From Haematobia irritans (taxonomy: Eukaryota; Arthropoda; Insecta; Diptera; Muscidae): a stretch of 64,000 nt of DNA. Shown here in pieces: positions 32,476 through 43,998 of this stretch (position 1 is the first letter of the stretch; every line of letters begins with the position of its first letter). Under the pieces are notes generated by a model, which was given only the letters and a program-made list of their open reading frames with translations, was not told where the DNA came from and searched no databases. Both the position numbers and the translations under genes were made by a program. Location: contig NC_134400.1 in assembly GCF_050003625.1 (NCBI RefSeq), positions 195,871,918 through 195,935,917 of the forward strand, written 5' to 3'.

Positions 32476-33407
32476 TGTCTCATGATGCATATATTCCTTA
32501 GAGGGTATGCCCCCTACGAGAGAAATTCAGAAACTAGAAAACAAGAACAGCTACCACAAACATATGATGAAATTTCACTGTTTTCTAAGAAATCTTAATT
32601 AGTAAACCACAAAACTATCAATCATTCCAAAAACTGGTTAATTGCAAGACGCATCCCCTACAACTTTACATTTTATGACAAAATGATAACCAAGACGAAT
32701 TGCGTCAATAGCTCGTCTGCTAGGCCACTCTAGTTTTTTTTTATTATTTCAAAATCAAAAGACACGTGTAGCCAAATTTAATGTTTGTTATCATCTACAA
32801 CTATCCAATATCCATCCATAACGAATATAAATTGGAAATTCCCTTAACCACAAGAATATCAATTTTTTTCATTTCTTTTCTATATCTTGTTTTTAATTTG
32901 GCAAGGGGGAATTATAAAATTCACAAGAATCTGACGCAAACTCCGTCGATTCTTAGTCCAGGTTAATTATCCTCTCTGGTTCTTCGCACTTTTTCTGGGT
33001 TTTTTTTATTAATTACCTCCACCATCAATCCTACCTATGATAGTTCTGTGTATGGGGATTTTTTAACGTAACTCCATCAACTGGTTTATGGCCGAAACCA
33101 AAAAATAAAAAGAAATGACCAATGTTCGTTAAAGTCGTTGTTCATGGTCTAGATAGCCAAACGTGATTGCATCTAAGTGGGGATTCCCCAACAATTACAT
33201 GTCATGTGCTGCGTCAGAGCATATAGCTACATTTTTTATTTATTTATTTTTTTTTGTTCGCAGAAAAAAAGAACTTTTTGTTTCTAGAACAAAAATGCAT
33301 AGTGTATTGAAATCATGTAAAGAGCATACAAATTTGTAGATGAATAGAAATCAAGAATACTGGAATCACAATGCACTAAACTTATTATACCACATTCACC
33401 AAAATTA
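32476..33407. other. AT-rich interval, no gene recognised
   Basis: Only short frames without recognisable domains. Poly-T stretches lie near 32730 and 33235. No transposon ends could be paired. Confidence 0.5.
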
Positions 33408-36400
33408 AACTTTAACAAAAATTTTTATAGAAATAAAATTTTGGCAAAATTTTCTATAGAAATAAAATCTTGACAACAAATTTCTATAGAAATAAAATTT
33501 TGACAAAATTTTCTATAGAACTAAAATTTTGACAAACTTTTCTATAGAAATAAAATGTTGACAAAATTTTCTATAGAAATAAAATTTTGACAAATTTTTC
33601 TATAGAAATAAAATTTTGACAAAATTTTCTACAGAAATAAAATTTTGACAAAATTTTCTATAGAAATAAAATTTTGACAAAATTTGCTATAGAAATAAAA
33701 TTTTGACAAAATTTTCTATAGAAATAAAATTTTGACAAAATTTTCTATAGAAATACAATTTTGACAAAATTTTCTATAGAAATAAAATTTTGACAAAATT
33801 TTCTATAGAAATACAATTTTGACAAAATTTCTGTAGGAATAACATGTTGACACAATTTTCTATAGAAATAAAATTTTGACAAAATTCTCTATAGAAATAA
33901 CATTTTGCCAAATTTTCTATAGAAATAAAATTTTGGCAAAATTTCGTCAAAATTTTATTTCTATAGAAAATTTTGTCAAAATTTTATTTATATAGAAAAT
34001 TTTGTTAAAATTTTATTTCTATAGCAAATTTTGTCAAAATTTTATTTCTATAGAAAATTTTGTCAAAACTTTATTTCTATAGAAAATTTTGTCAAAATTT
34101 TATGTCTATAGAAAATTTTGTCAAATTTTTATTTCTATAGAAATTTTTGTCAAGATTTTATTTCTATAGAAAATTTTGCCAAAATTTTTTTTCTATTGAA
34201 AATTTTGACAAAATTTTATTTCTATAGAAAAATTTTTCAAAATTTTATTTCTATAAAAAATTTTGTCAAAATTTTATTTATATAGAAAATTTTGTCAAAA
34301 TTTTATTTCTATAGAATTTTTTTGTCAAGATTTTATTTCTATAGAAAATTTTTCCAAAATTTTATTTCTATAGAAAATTTTGTCAAAATTTTATTTCTAT
34401 AGAGAATTTTGTCAAAATTTTATTTCTATAGAAAATTGTGTCAACATGTTATTCCTATAGAAAATTTTGTCAAAATTGTATTTCTATAGAAAATTTTGTC
34501 AAAATCTTATTTCTATAGAAAATGTTGTCAAAATTTTATTTCTATAGCAAATTTTGTCAAAATTTTATTTCTATAGAAAATTTTGTCAAAATTTTATTTC
34601 TACAGAAAATTTCGTCAAAATTTTATTTCTATAGAAAATTTTGTCAAAATTTTATTTATATAGAAAATTTTGTTAAAATTTTATTTCTATAGCAAATTTT
34701 GTCAAAATTTTATTTCTATAGAAAATTTTGTCAAAACTTTTTTTCTATAGAAAATTTTGTCAAAATTTTATGTCTATAGAAAATTTTGTCAAATTTTTAT
34801 TTCTATAGAAATTTTTGTCAAGATTTTATTTCTATAGAAAATTTTGCCAAAATTTTTTTTCTATTGAAAATTTTGACAAAATTTTATTTCTATAGAAAAA
34901 TTTTTCAAAATTTTATTTCTATAAAAAATTTTGTCAAAATTTTATTTATATAGAAAATTTTGTCAAAATTTTATTTCTATAGAATTTTTTTGTCAAGATT
35001 TTATTTCTATAGAAAATTTTTCCAAAATTTTATTTCTATAGAAAATTTTGTCAAAATTTTATTTCTATAGAGAATTTTGTCAAAATTTTATTTCTATAGA
35101 AAATTGTGTCAACATGTTGTTCCTACAGAAATTTTGTCAAAATTTTATTTCTATAGAAAATTTTTTCAAAATTTTATTTCTATAGAAAATTTTGTCAAAA
35201 TTTTATTTCTATAGAATTTTTTTTTTGTCAAGATTTTATTTCTATAGAAAATTTTGCCAAAATTTTATTTCTATAGAAAATTTGGCAAAATGTTATTTCT
35301 ATAGAGAATTTTGTCAAAATTTTATTTCTATAGAAAATTGTGTCAACATGTTATTCCTACAGAAATTTTGTCAAAATTGTATTTCTATAGAAAATTTTGT
35401 CAAAATTTTATTTCTATAGAAAATTTTGTCAAAATTGTATTTCTATAGAAAATTTTGTCAAAATTTTATTTCTATAGAAAATTTTGTCAAAATTTTATTT
35501 CTATAGCAAATTTTGTCAAAATTTTATTTCTATAGAAAATTTTGTCAAAATTTTATTTCTGTAGAAAATTTTGTCAAAATTTTATTTCTATAGAAAAATT
35601 TGTCAAAATTTTATTTCTATAGAAAATTTTGTCAACATTTTATTTCTATAGAAAAGTTTGTCAAAATTTTAGTTCTATAGAAAATTTTGACAAAATTTTC
35701 TATAGAACTAAAATTTTGACAAACTTTTCTATAGAAATAAAATGTTGACAAAATTTTCTATAGAAATAAAATTTTGACAAATTTTTCTATAGAAATAAAA
35801 TTTTGACAAAATTTTCTACAGAAATAAAATTTTGACAAAATTTTCTATAGAAATAAAATTTTGACAAAATTTGCTATAGAAATAAAATTTTGACAAAATT
35901 TTCTATAGAAATAAAATTTTGACAAAATTTTCTATAGAAATACAATTTTGACAAAATTTTCTATAGAAATAAAATTTTGACAAAATTTTCTATAGAAATA
36001 CAATTTTGACAAAATTTCTGTAGGAATAACATGTTGACACAATTTTCTATAGAAATAAAATTTTGACAAAATTCTCTATAGAAATAACATTTTGCCAAAT
36101 TTACTATAGAAATAAAATTTTGGCAAAATTTTCTATAGAAATAAAATCTTGACAAAAAAAAATTCTATAGAAATAAAATTTTGACAAAATTTTCTATAGA
36201 AATAAAATTTTGACAAAATTTTCTATAGAAATAAAATTTTGACAAAATTTCTGTAGGAACAACATGTTGACACAATTTTCTATAGAAATAAAATTTTGAC
36301 AAAATTCTCTATAGAAATAAAATTTTGACAAAATTTTCTATAGAAATAAAATTTTGGAAAAATTTTCTATAGAAATAAAATTTTGGAAAAATTTTCTATA

Positions 36401-38913
36401 GAAATAAAATCTTGACAAAAAAATTCTATAGAAATAAAATTTTGACAAAATTTTCTATATAAATAAAATTTTGACAAAATTTTTTATAGAAATAAAATTT
36501 TGAAAAATTTTTCTATAGAAATAAAATTTTGTCAAAATTTTCAATAGAAAAAAAATTTTGGCAAAATTTTCTATAGAAATAAAATCTTGACAAAAATTTC
36601 TATAGAAATAAAAATTTGACAAAATTTTCTATAGACATAAAATTTTGACAAAATTTTCTATAGAAAAAAAGTTTTGACAAAATTTTCTATAGAAATAAAA
36701 TTTTGACAAAATTTGCTATAGAAATAAAATTTTAACAAAATTTTCTATATAAATAAAATTTTGACAAAATTTTCTATAGAAATAAAATTTTGACGAAATT
36801 TTCTGTAGAAATAAAATTTTGACAAAATTTTCTATAGAAATAAAATTTTGACAAAATTTGCTATAGAAATAAAATTTTGACAACATTTTCTATAGAAATA
36901 AGATTTTGACAAAATTTTCTATAGAAATACAATTTTGACAAAATTTTCTATAGGAATAACATGTTGACACAATTTTCTATAGAAATAAAATTTTGACAAA
37001 ATTCTCTATAGAAATAAAATTTTGACAAAATTTTCTATAGAAATAAAATTTTGGAAAAATTTTCTATAGAAATAAAATCTTGACAAAAAAATTCTATAGA
37101 AATAAAATTTTGACAAAATTTTCTATATAAATAAAATTTTGACAAAATTTTTTATAGAAATAAAATTTTGAAAAATTTTTCTATAGAAATAAAATTTTGT
37201 CAAAATTTTCAATAGAAAAAAAATTTTGGCAAAATTTTCTATAGAAATAAAATCTTGACAAAAATTTCTATAGAAATAAAAATTTGACAAAATTTTCTAT
37301 AGACATAAAATTTTGACAAAATTTTCTATAGAAATAAAGTTTTGACAAAATTTTCTATAGAAATAAAATTTTGACAAAATTTGCTATAGAAATAAAATTT
37401 TAACAAAATTTTCTATATAAATAAAATTTTGACAAAATTTTCTATAGAAATAAAATTTTGACGAAATTTTCTGTAGAAATAAAATTTTGACAAAATTTTT
37501 TATAGAAATAAAATTTTGAAAAATTTTTCTATAGAAATAAAATTTTGTCAAAATTTTCTATAGAAAAAAAATTTTGGCAAAATTTTCTATAGAAATAAAA
37601 TCTTGACAAAAAATTTCTATAGAAATAAAAATTTGACAAAATTTTCTATAGAAATAAAATTTTGACAAAATTTTCTATAGAAATAAAATTTTGACAAAAT
37701 TTTCTATAGAAATAAAATTTTGACAAAATTTGCTATAGAAATAAAATTTTGACAGAATTTTCTATAGAAATAAAATTTTGACAAAATTTTCTATAGGAAA
37801 AAAATTTTGACTAAATTTGCTATAGAAATAAAATTTTGACAAAAATTTCTATAGAAGAAAAATTTTTGGCAAAATTTTCTATAGAAATAAAATTTTGACA
37901 AAATTATCTATAGAAATAAAATCTTGACAAAAAATCTCTATATAAATAAAATTTTGACTAAATTTTCTATAGAAATAAAATTTTGACTAAATTTTCTATA
38001 GAAATAAAATTTTGACAAAATTTCTGTAGGAATAACATGTTGACACAATTTTCTACAGAAGAAAAATTTTTGACAAAATTTTCTATAGAAATAAAATTTT
38101 AACAGATTTTTTTGTAGAAATAAAATTTTGACAAAATTTTTTATAGAAATAAAATTTTGAAAAATTTTTCTATAGAAATTAAATTTTTGATAAAAAATTC
38201 TATTGAAATAAAATTTTGACAAAATTTTCTATAGAAATACAACTTAAACAAAATTTCTGTAGGAATAACATGTTGACACAATTTTCTATAGAAATAAAAT
38301 TTTTAACAAAATTCTCTATAGAACTAAAATTAAGACAAAATTTTCTATAGAAATAAAATCTTGACAAAAAATTTCTATAGAAATAAAATCTTGACAAAAA
38401 ATTTCTATAGAAATAAAATTTTGACTAAATTTTCTATAGAAATAAAATTTTGACAAAATTTCTGTAGGAATAACATGTTGACACAATTTTCTACAGAAGA
38501 AAAATTTTTGACAAAATTTTCTATAGAAATAAAATTTTAACAGAATTTTTTGTAGAAATAAAATTTTGACAAAATTTTTTATAGAAATAAAATTTTGAAA
38601 ATTTTTTCTATAGAAATAAAAATTTGACAAAATTTTCGTTAGAAATAAAATTTTGACAAAATTTTCTATAGAAATAAAATTTTTAAAAAAAAATATCTAT
38701 AGAAATAAAATTTGGACAAAATTTTCTATAGCAATAAAATTTTGACAAATTTTTTTATAGAAATAAAATTTTGACAAAATTTTCTATAGCAATAAAATTT
38801 TGACAAAATTTTCTACAGAAATACAATTTTGACAAAATTTTCTATAGAAATACAATTTTGACGAAATTTCTGTAGGAATAACATGTTGACACAATTTTCT
38901 ATAGAAATCAAAT
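33408..38913. repeat. Largest 29-bp minisatellite array, with orientation switches
   Basis: About 190 units. Orientation is forward at 33408-33945, reverse at 33946-35690 and forward at 35691-38913. The reverse block and following forward block are mirror images (see 33941-37466). The first forward block (from 33515) repeats the beginning of the last one, with an offset of 2187 bp. Further direct repeats lie at 37976-38160 and 38420-38610. The array ends at the ribozyme element at 38922. Confidence 0.9.
33941..37466. repeat. Giant palindrome, arms about 1.75 kb, axis at 35690
   Basis: GTCAAAATTTTAGTTCTATAG (35660-35680) faces CTATAGAACTAAAATTTTGAC (35700-35720); the 19 bases between are palindromic except for the central base. 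Outward, rare variants match in mirrored order: GTAGAA against TTCTAC, TAGCAAATTTT, TTCCTACAG against CTGTAGGAA (twice, once with GTTGTTCC against GGAACAAC), TTTTTCC against GGAAAAA, ATGTCTATAG against CTATAGACAT, and TTTCGTC against GACGAAA at the outer end. The right arm has about one extra unit. Confidence 0.9.
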
Positions 38914-39510
38914 TTCGTTGTTGTTTTTTTATTGCAGCTTAAAACCCTACATTGACTAAACTACAAGTGTAGCTTAACCAACAGAGGAAAAGAATGTTTG
39001 TCAAATTTATTTGGGCAAAGCCCAATGCTTAAAGAACAAAACCAGCAATAACAAAACAGAACGAATGGAAAAAGAAGAGGAAGCACGCTCAAAAAAAAAA
39101 CAGCCAACTGAACTCAAATCGATGATTTGACAGTGGCATAGGAAAAGAGATATGTTTGTTTCGAATTTATTTCGGCATATGCCGGTTATCATACAAAACC
39201 TTTTTTCGGAAGGTTCAAGTGTGGTTCATTGTTGGGTTTAATGAACTGCCTGAATTTATTCTGATAATTGGTTGATAGTTTTGCTGCAAGTAGAGGATGC
39301 TGATGAGGAATGTGGTAATTCCGAAACGTGCGTCCATCCAACCATCTTGCAGTCTATAGGGCTTTGTCCAAATAAATTTGACAAACATTCTATTCTTTTC
39401 CTCTGTTGGTTAAGCTACAGTTGTAGTTTAGTCAATGTATGGTTTTAAGCTGCAATAAAAAACAACAACAATGCTTAAAGAACAAACCCAACAATAACAA
39501 AACAACACGA
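38914..39510 (+). mobile_element. Hammerhead-bearing retroelement, most intact copy
   Basis: An inverted tail piece at about 38926-39029 (minus orientation, TTGACTAAACTACAAGTG) is followed by a full plus-strand unit. CAATGCTTAAAGAACAAA starts the unit at about 39029 and recurs after it at about 39469, so the unit is about 440 bp. Order: AACAATAAC-type end, AAATCGATGATTTGAC, TTTTTCGGAAGGTTCAAG, the ribozyme, TTGCAGTCTATAGGG, TTGTAGTTTAGTCAATG and the end again. A complete unit plus an inverted end resembles Penelope-type organisation. There is no coding sequence. It is flanked on both sides by 29-bp array. Confidence 0.75.
39295..39339 (+). ncRNA. Hammerhead ribozyme, type I, intact core and all stems
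   Basis: Stem I is GGATG (39295-39299) with CATCC (39335-39339). CTGATGA lies at 39300-39306. Stem II is GGAATGTGGTAATTCC (39307-39322), five pairs with a 6-nt loop. GAA is at 39323-39325, and stem III is ACG/CGT around TG (39326-39333). The cleavage nucleotide is C39334, giving a GUC triplet. Every core position matches the hammerhead consensus. Predicted self-cleavage is after 39334. Confidence 0.85.
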
Positions 39511-39720
39511 AATCAAATTTCGACAAAATTTTCCATAGAAATAAAATTTTGACAAAATTTTCTATAAAAATGCAATTTTGACAAAATTTCTGTAGGAATA
39601 ACATGTTGACAAAATTTTCTATAGAAATAAAATTTCGACAAAATTTTCTATAGAAATAAAATTTTGACAAAATGTTCTATAGAAATAAAATTTCGACAAA
39701 ATTTTCTATAGAATTTCTGT
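39511..39720 (+). repeat. 29-bp array, left of the SINE
   Basis: Seven or so forward units, some with TTTCGACAAAA. It is interrupted at ATTTCTGTAGG by the SINE. Confidence 0.8.
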
Positions 39721-40027
39721 AGGTTAGGTTAGGTTAGGTGGCAGCCCGATGTATCAGGCTCACTTAGACTATTCAGTCCATTGTGATACCACATTGGTGA
39801 ACTTCTCTCTTATCACTGAGAGCTGCCCGATTCCATGTTAAGCTCAATGACAAAGGGACCTCATCTTTATAGCCGAGTACGAACGGCGTTCCACGTTGCA
39901 GTGAAACCACTTAGGGAAGTTTTGAAACCCTCAAAAAAACTTTTTGGTGTTCGGTCGAAGCAGGAATCGAACCCACGGCCTTGTGTATGCAAGGCGCGCA
40001 TGCTAACCATTGCACCACGGCGGCCCC
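39721..40027 (-). mobile_element. tRNA-derived SINE inserted in the array
   Basis: Read on the minus strand, it starts with a tRNA-like head: A-box-like TGGTGCAATGGTTAGC (plus 40003-40018) and B-box GGTTCGATTCC (plus 39963-39973). A body follows that contains GATAAGAGAGAAGTTCACC and TGAGCCTGATACATCGGGC. It ends in repeats of AACCT (plus-strand GGTTAGGTTAGGTTAGG). Outside, GTAGG and AATAACATG together restore a known array variant, so the insertion is clean. About 305 bp, with Pol III promoter boxes present. Confidence 0.8.
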
Positions 40028-41400
40028 AAATAACATGTTGACACAATTTTCTATAGAAATAACATTTTGACAAAATTTTCTATAGAAATAAACTTTTGAC
40101 AATTTTTTTTATAGAAACACAATTTTGGCAAAATTTCTGTAGGAATAACATGTTGACACAATTTTCTATAGAAATAAAATTTTGAAAAAATTTCTATAGA
40201 AATAAAATTTTGACAAAATTTTCTAAAGAAATAAAATTTCGATAAAACTTTCTATAGAAATAAAATTTTGACAAAATTTTCTATAGAAATAAAATTTTGA
40301 CAAAATTTTCTATAGCAATACAAATTTGACAAAATTTTCAATAGAAATACAAATTTGACAAAATTTTCTGTAGAAATAAAATTTTGACCAAATTTGCGAT
40401 AGAATTTAGCTTTTGACAAAATTTTCTATCGAAATAAAATTTTGACAAAATTGTTTAGAGAAATAAAATTTTGACAAAATTTTCTATAGAAATACAATTT
40501 TGACGAAATTTCTGGAGGAATAACATGTTGACACAATTTTCTATAGAAATAAAATTTTGATAAAATTTCTATAGAAATACAATTTTGACAAAAATTTCCA
40601 TAGAAATATAATTTTGACAAAATTTTCTATAGAATTAAAATTTTGACAAAATTTCCTATAGAAATAAAACTTTGATAACATTTTCATATAGAAATAAAAT
40701 TTTGACAAAATGACAGAAATATACAATTTTACAACATTTTCAATAGGAATAAAATTTTGACATCATTTTCAATAAAAATAAAATTTTTTATAATATTCCT
40801 CTCCAACTATGAGGTATTTCCCAAAATTTTTATAGAAATATAAAATTTTGACAAAATTTGTAAAGCAAATAAAATTTTGACAAAATTTTCTATAGAAATA
40901 AAATTTTGACAAAAAATTTCTATAGAAATAAAATGTTGACAAAATTTTCTATAGAAATAAAATTTTGACAAAATTTTTTATAGACATAAAATTTAAAAAA
41001 AAAAGTCTGTAGAATAAAATTTTGATAAAAATTTTCTACAGAAATAAAATTTTTTACAAAATTTTCTATAGAAATAAAATTTTGACAAAATTTTCTAAAG
41101 AAATAAAATTTGACAAAATTGTCTATAGAAATAAAATTTGGACAAAATTTTCGATAGAATTTAGATTTTGACAACATTTTCTGTATATAAATAAAATTTT
41201 GATAAAATTTTCTATAGGAATAAATTTTTTGACAAAATTTTCTGTAGAAATACAAATTTGACAAAATTTTCTGTAGAAATAAAATTTCGACCAAATTTTC
41301 TATAGAAATAAAATTTGGACAAAATTTTCGATAGAATTTAGCTTTTGACAAAATTTTCTATCGAAATAAAATTTGGAAAAAATTTTCTATAGAAATAAAA
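40028..41400 (+). repeat. 29-bp array, forward, right of the SINE
   Basis: About 47 units with several degenerate stretches. At about 40793-40825 the AATATTCCTCTCCAAC segment of the terminal module interrupts it. Confidence 0.85.
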
Positions 41401-41665
41401 TTTTCTTCGTCTTTTGTTTTTTATTGTTAGTTTGTACTTCAATCATATTTGTTGCTTTGGTCTCAGCTTTAAAACCATTGTGTTGACTAAACTACAAGAG
41501 TAGCATAACCAACAGAGAAAAAGAATGTTTGTCAAATATATTTGGGCAAAGCCGATAGACTGCAAGATGGTTGGATGGACGCACGTTTCTTTTCCGCTGT
41601 TGGTTAAGCTACTCTTGTAGTTTAGTCAACACAATGGTTTTAAAGCTGAGATCAAAACAACAACA
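41401..41665 (-). mobile_element. Hammerhead-bearing retroelement, truncated foldback copy
   Basis: The minus-strand part (41401-41590) runs from the element tail into the 3' half of the ribozyme and stops there. At 41590 the sequence turns round and gives the tail again on the plus strand (GTTGGTTAAGCTACTCTTG, TTTAGTCAACACAATGG, GCTGAGATCAAAACAACAAC). The two tails form an inverted repeat, both carrying the same ACTCTTG variant. Confidence 0.75.
41569..41589 (-). ncRNA. Hammerhead ribozyme remnant (3' half)
   Basis: The minus strand reads GAAACGTGCGTC and CATCCAACC, identical to the 3' half of the intact copy at 39295. CTGATGA and stem II are missing, so it cannot cleave alone. Confidence 0.7.
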
Positions 41666-42031
41666 AATAAAATTTTGACAAAATTTTCTATAGAAATAAA
41701 ATTTTGACAACATTTATTATATATGAAATTCTGACAAAATTTTTTAAAGAAAAAATTACAAAATTTTCTATAGAAATGAAGTTTTGACAAAATATAGAAA
41801 TATATGAAATTTTGACAAAAATTTTCTATAGAAATAAAATTTTGACAAAATTTTCTATAGAAATAAAATTTTGACAAAATTTTCTATAGAAATAAAATTT
41901 TGACAAAATTTTCTATAGAAATAAAATTTTGACAAAATTTTCTATAGAAATAAAATTTTGACAAAATTTTCTATAGAAATAAAATTTTGACAAAATTTTC
42001 TATAGAAATAAAATTTTGACAAAATTTTCTA
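41666..42031 (+). repeat. 29-bp array, forward
   Basis: About twelve units. The last seven are exact consensus copies in a row, the most uniform stretch seen. Confidence 0.9.
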
Positions 42032-43654
42032 TTTAATTAGAATTTAGTTAACGTTTTTCTTCATTTGTGTATTAGTCATTGCCATTTTACAAAATAACTT
42101 AATTTAAACTTTAAACGCAAAATAATTCATAATTTTCAATTTCGATATAAACACTTCAGATATATCACAATTAAGTACTTAATAGGCAAATCATAACCCC
42201 CAAGCCATAAAGAAAGCTATTGACACTAATAAATGTCGAGTTCACACCATTTTAAAAAGCGTTTGGATCAAATAATAAAGTAGTTTACATTTAACATTTC
42301 GTATACAAAAGGCATGTCGATATTTCTTTTAACTAAAGCAATGAATAGAATTACGGGGAAAATTTATGCATTTGACTAGCTGGGAGCCCTTAATCACTTT
42401 CAAGTGGATTAGGAAAAACCTCCCAGTAGACAAATTAAAAATTTGTTTTCGTCACTTCATGGTCATGTGTGATAATTGCGTTTTAGCTTTAATTTATTTT
42501 ATTTACGTAAAGGAAAATATTCGTTTTGCATTAAATGAAACAGAAAATTTTCCAAGCCTTAAATAAACCGAAGAAGAAAAAAAGAGATTCCTATTAAAGG
42601 TCATAAAATGCTTTTGTTATCACATCTCTCTCGCACTCACTTATGCACACACACACACACACACACGCATATATAGAGCCAAAAAATTTACACATGCATG
42701 CAAATGACCATGGGGACCGTTATTGGTTGAAATGCTACAGGTAGAGTTATGTGAATACAATGGCCTTCTCTCCCCACTCATCCTCTCACTCTCACTCTCT
42801 ATCTTTATGGTATGGTGAAATGAGAGAACAAATAACCCGAGTGTTGACTCCTGTTTTTGACATCTGTTTGACATACATTTTTACTCCCCACACAAAACCC
42901 AAAGCCATCATCCTCACTCGGTCACCATAAAGAGGCTGTTTCAACTGGACTTTAAATCGATATGGAATCATCATTGAATGCTAAAATTCAAATTAAAAAT
43001 AAAAACAGACAACAGACCATCACTTGTATTATAATAAGTGGTGAAACTTATCATCGTTGAATTTTTATGGAAATAATTGTTAATGCAGATTATTATTAAC
43101 CAATTATTTCCATAAATATTCCTTTTGAGGTTAATGATAGTCGTCCGCCGTAATAAACGAAAAACCAACTGCCACAAGCAAACAAAGGAACTCCACCTTG
43201 TTTTTGTTTTTTTTTTGTTGATGTCTTTCTAACATGAGCAGTTTGAAGCGATAATGTTTAAATCAATATATCTTTCAGGAACTTTATCGTGCCCCAGGTG
43301 GAGGGAGGATTATTATAACACACTTAATTTAAACAAAAAGCCAAAACACATATAATAATATTTATTAGTGAAAGAATAATCAGAGTTCATTACCTTCTAC
43401 TGGGGGATTGTTGGAGATATTTTTACACTCCAATAGGATTTTTTTTAAGATCTGCAAAACGAATTCACTAACCAGATCAAAATACGGAGAAAAGGCAAAG
43501 ATTCGCTAAAGCGAACATTTTTTCGAAATAATATAACGTGTACATTATTCGAGAAAAATTCGAGAAACAATTTAGAATGTTCGTTGTAGCGAAATTATTC
43601 TTTGTTCATGAAAGATATTAAGAAATCATTTCATTTCAAGAAATTGTTAAGTAC
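42032..43654. other. Unique interval with CA microsatellite, no gene recognised
   Basis: A CA repeat lies at about 42644-42667, and a CTCT-rich patch at about 42768-42800. A short inverted repeat near 43505-43605 (CGCTAAAGCGAACATT against AATGTTCGTTGTAGCG) may be a tiny foldback. The short frames have no recognisable domain. Confidence 0.5.
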
Positions 43655-43820
43655 GAGGGTTGCCTTCATATTTTTGGGGATTAGAGAACAAAAACAAACA
43701 TTAATCATCGAAAATAGATTTATTGTTTTTGTAAATGTTCCCCATTAAGTGTATAGATCACTTTTGCATTCGTTTAAACCATTTGTCGAAGCATTTTTAC
43801 CCCTCTGATTGAGTTATTAG
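43655..43820 (-). pseudogene. Transposase C-terminal relic
   Basis: The minus strand reads CFDKWFKRMQK, a stop, then SIHLMGNIYKNN and a second stop. WFKRMQKC near the end followed by NGEYF-like residues is familiar from C-termini of insect mariner-related transposases. The in-frame stop shows decay. The plus-strand end GAGGGTTGCCTTCATATTT would be the element's terminal part. No catalytic region is present. Confidence 0.5.
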
Positions 43821-43879
43821 AAAATGTTGTTAAAATGTTATTTCTATAATATTTTGTAAAAATTTTATTTCTATAGACA

Positions 43880-43997
43880 AATACATACATTTAAATATCA
43901 CTCGATCTGGACAGATTTTTATACACTTCTACAAAATCTATAGACTCAAAATTAAAGTCGTCTAATGCACTAGGATGGAAAACTATGTTAGTAAAAA
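43880..43997 (+). repeat. Duplicated piece of mini-me element E
   Basis: ACATACATTTAAATATCACTC through AATGCACTAGGATGGAAAAC matches 44132-44240 with several differences. It lies just outside the element's left end, so it derives from a neighbouring truncated copy. Confidence 0.7.
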
Positions 43998-43998
43998 A

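Noticed and set aside
39720..39740. GGTTAGGTTAGGTTAGGT, which looks like insect telomere repeat
   Set aside because: Only three to four units, and it forms the tail of the SINE at 39721-40027.
42644..42874. A 77-codon minus-strand frame ending in RVCVCVCA
   Set aside because: It runs through the CA microsatellite and has no recognisable domain.
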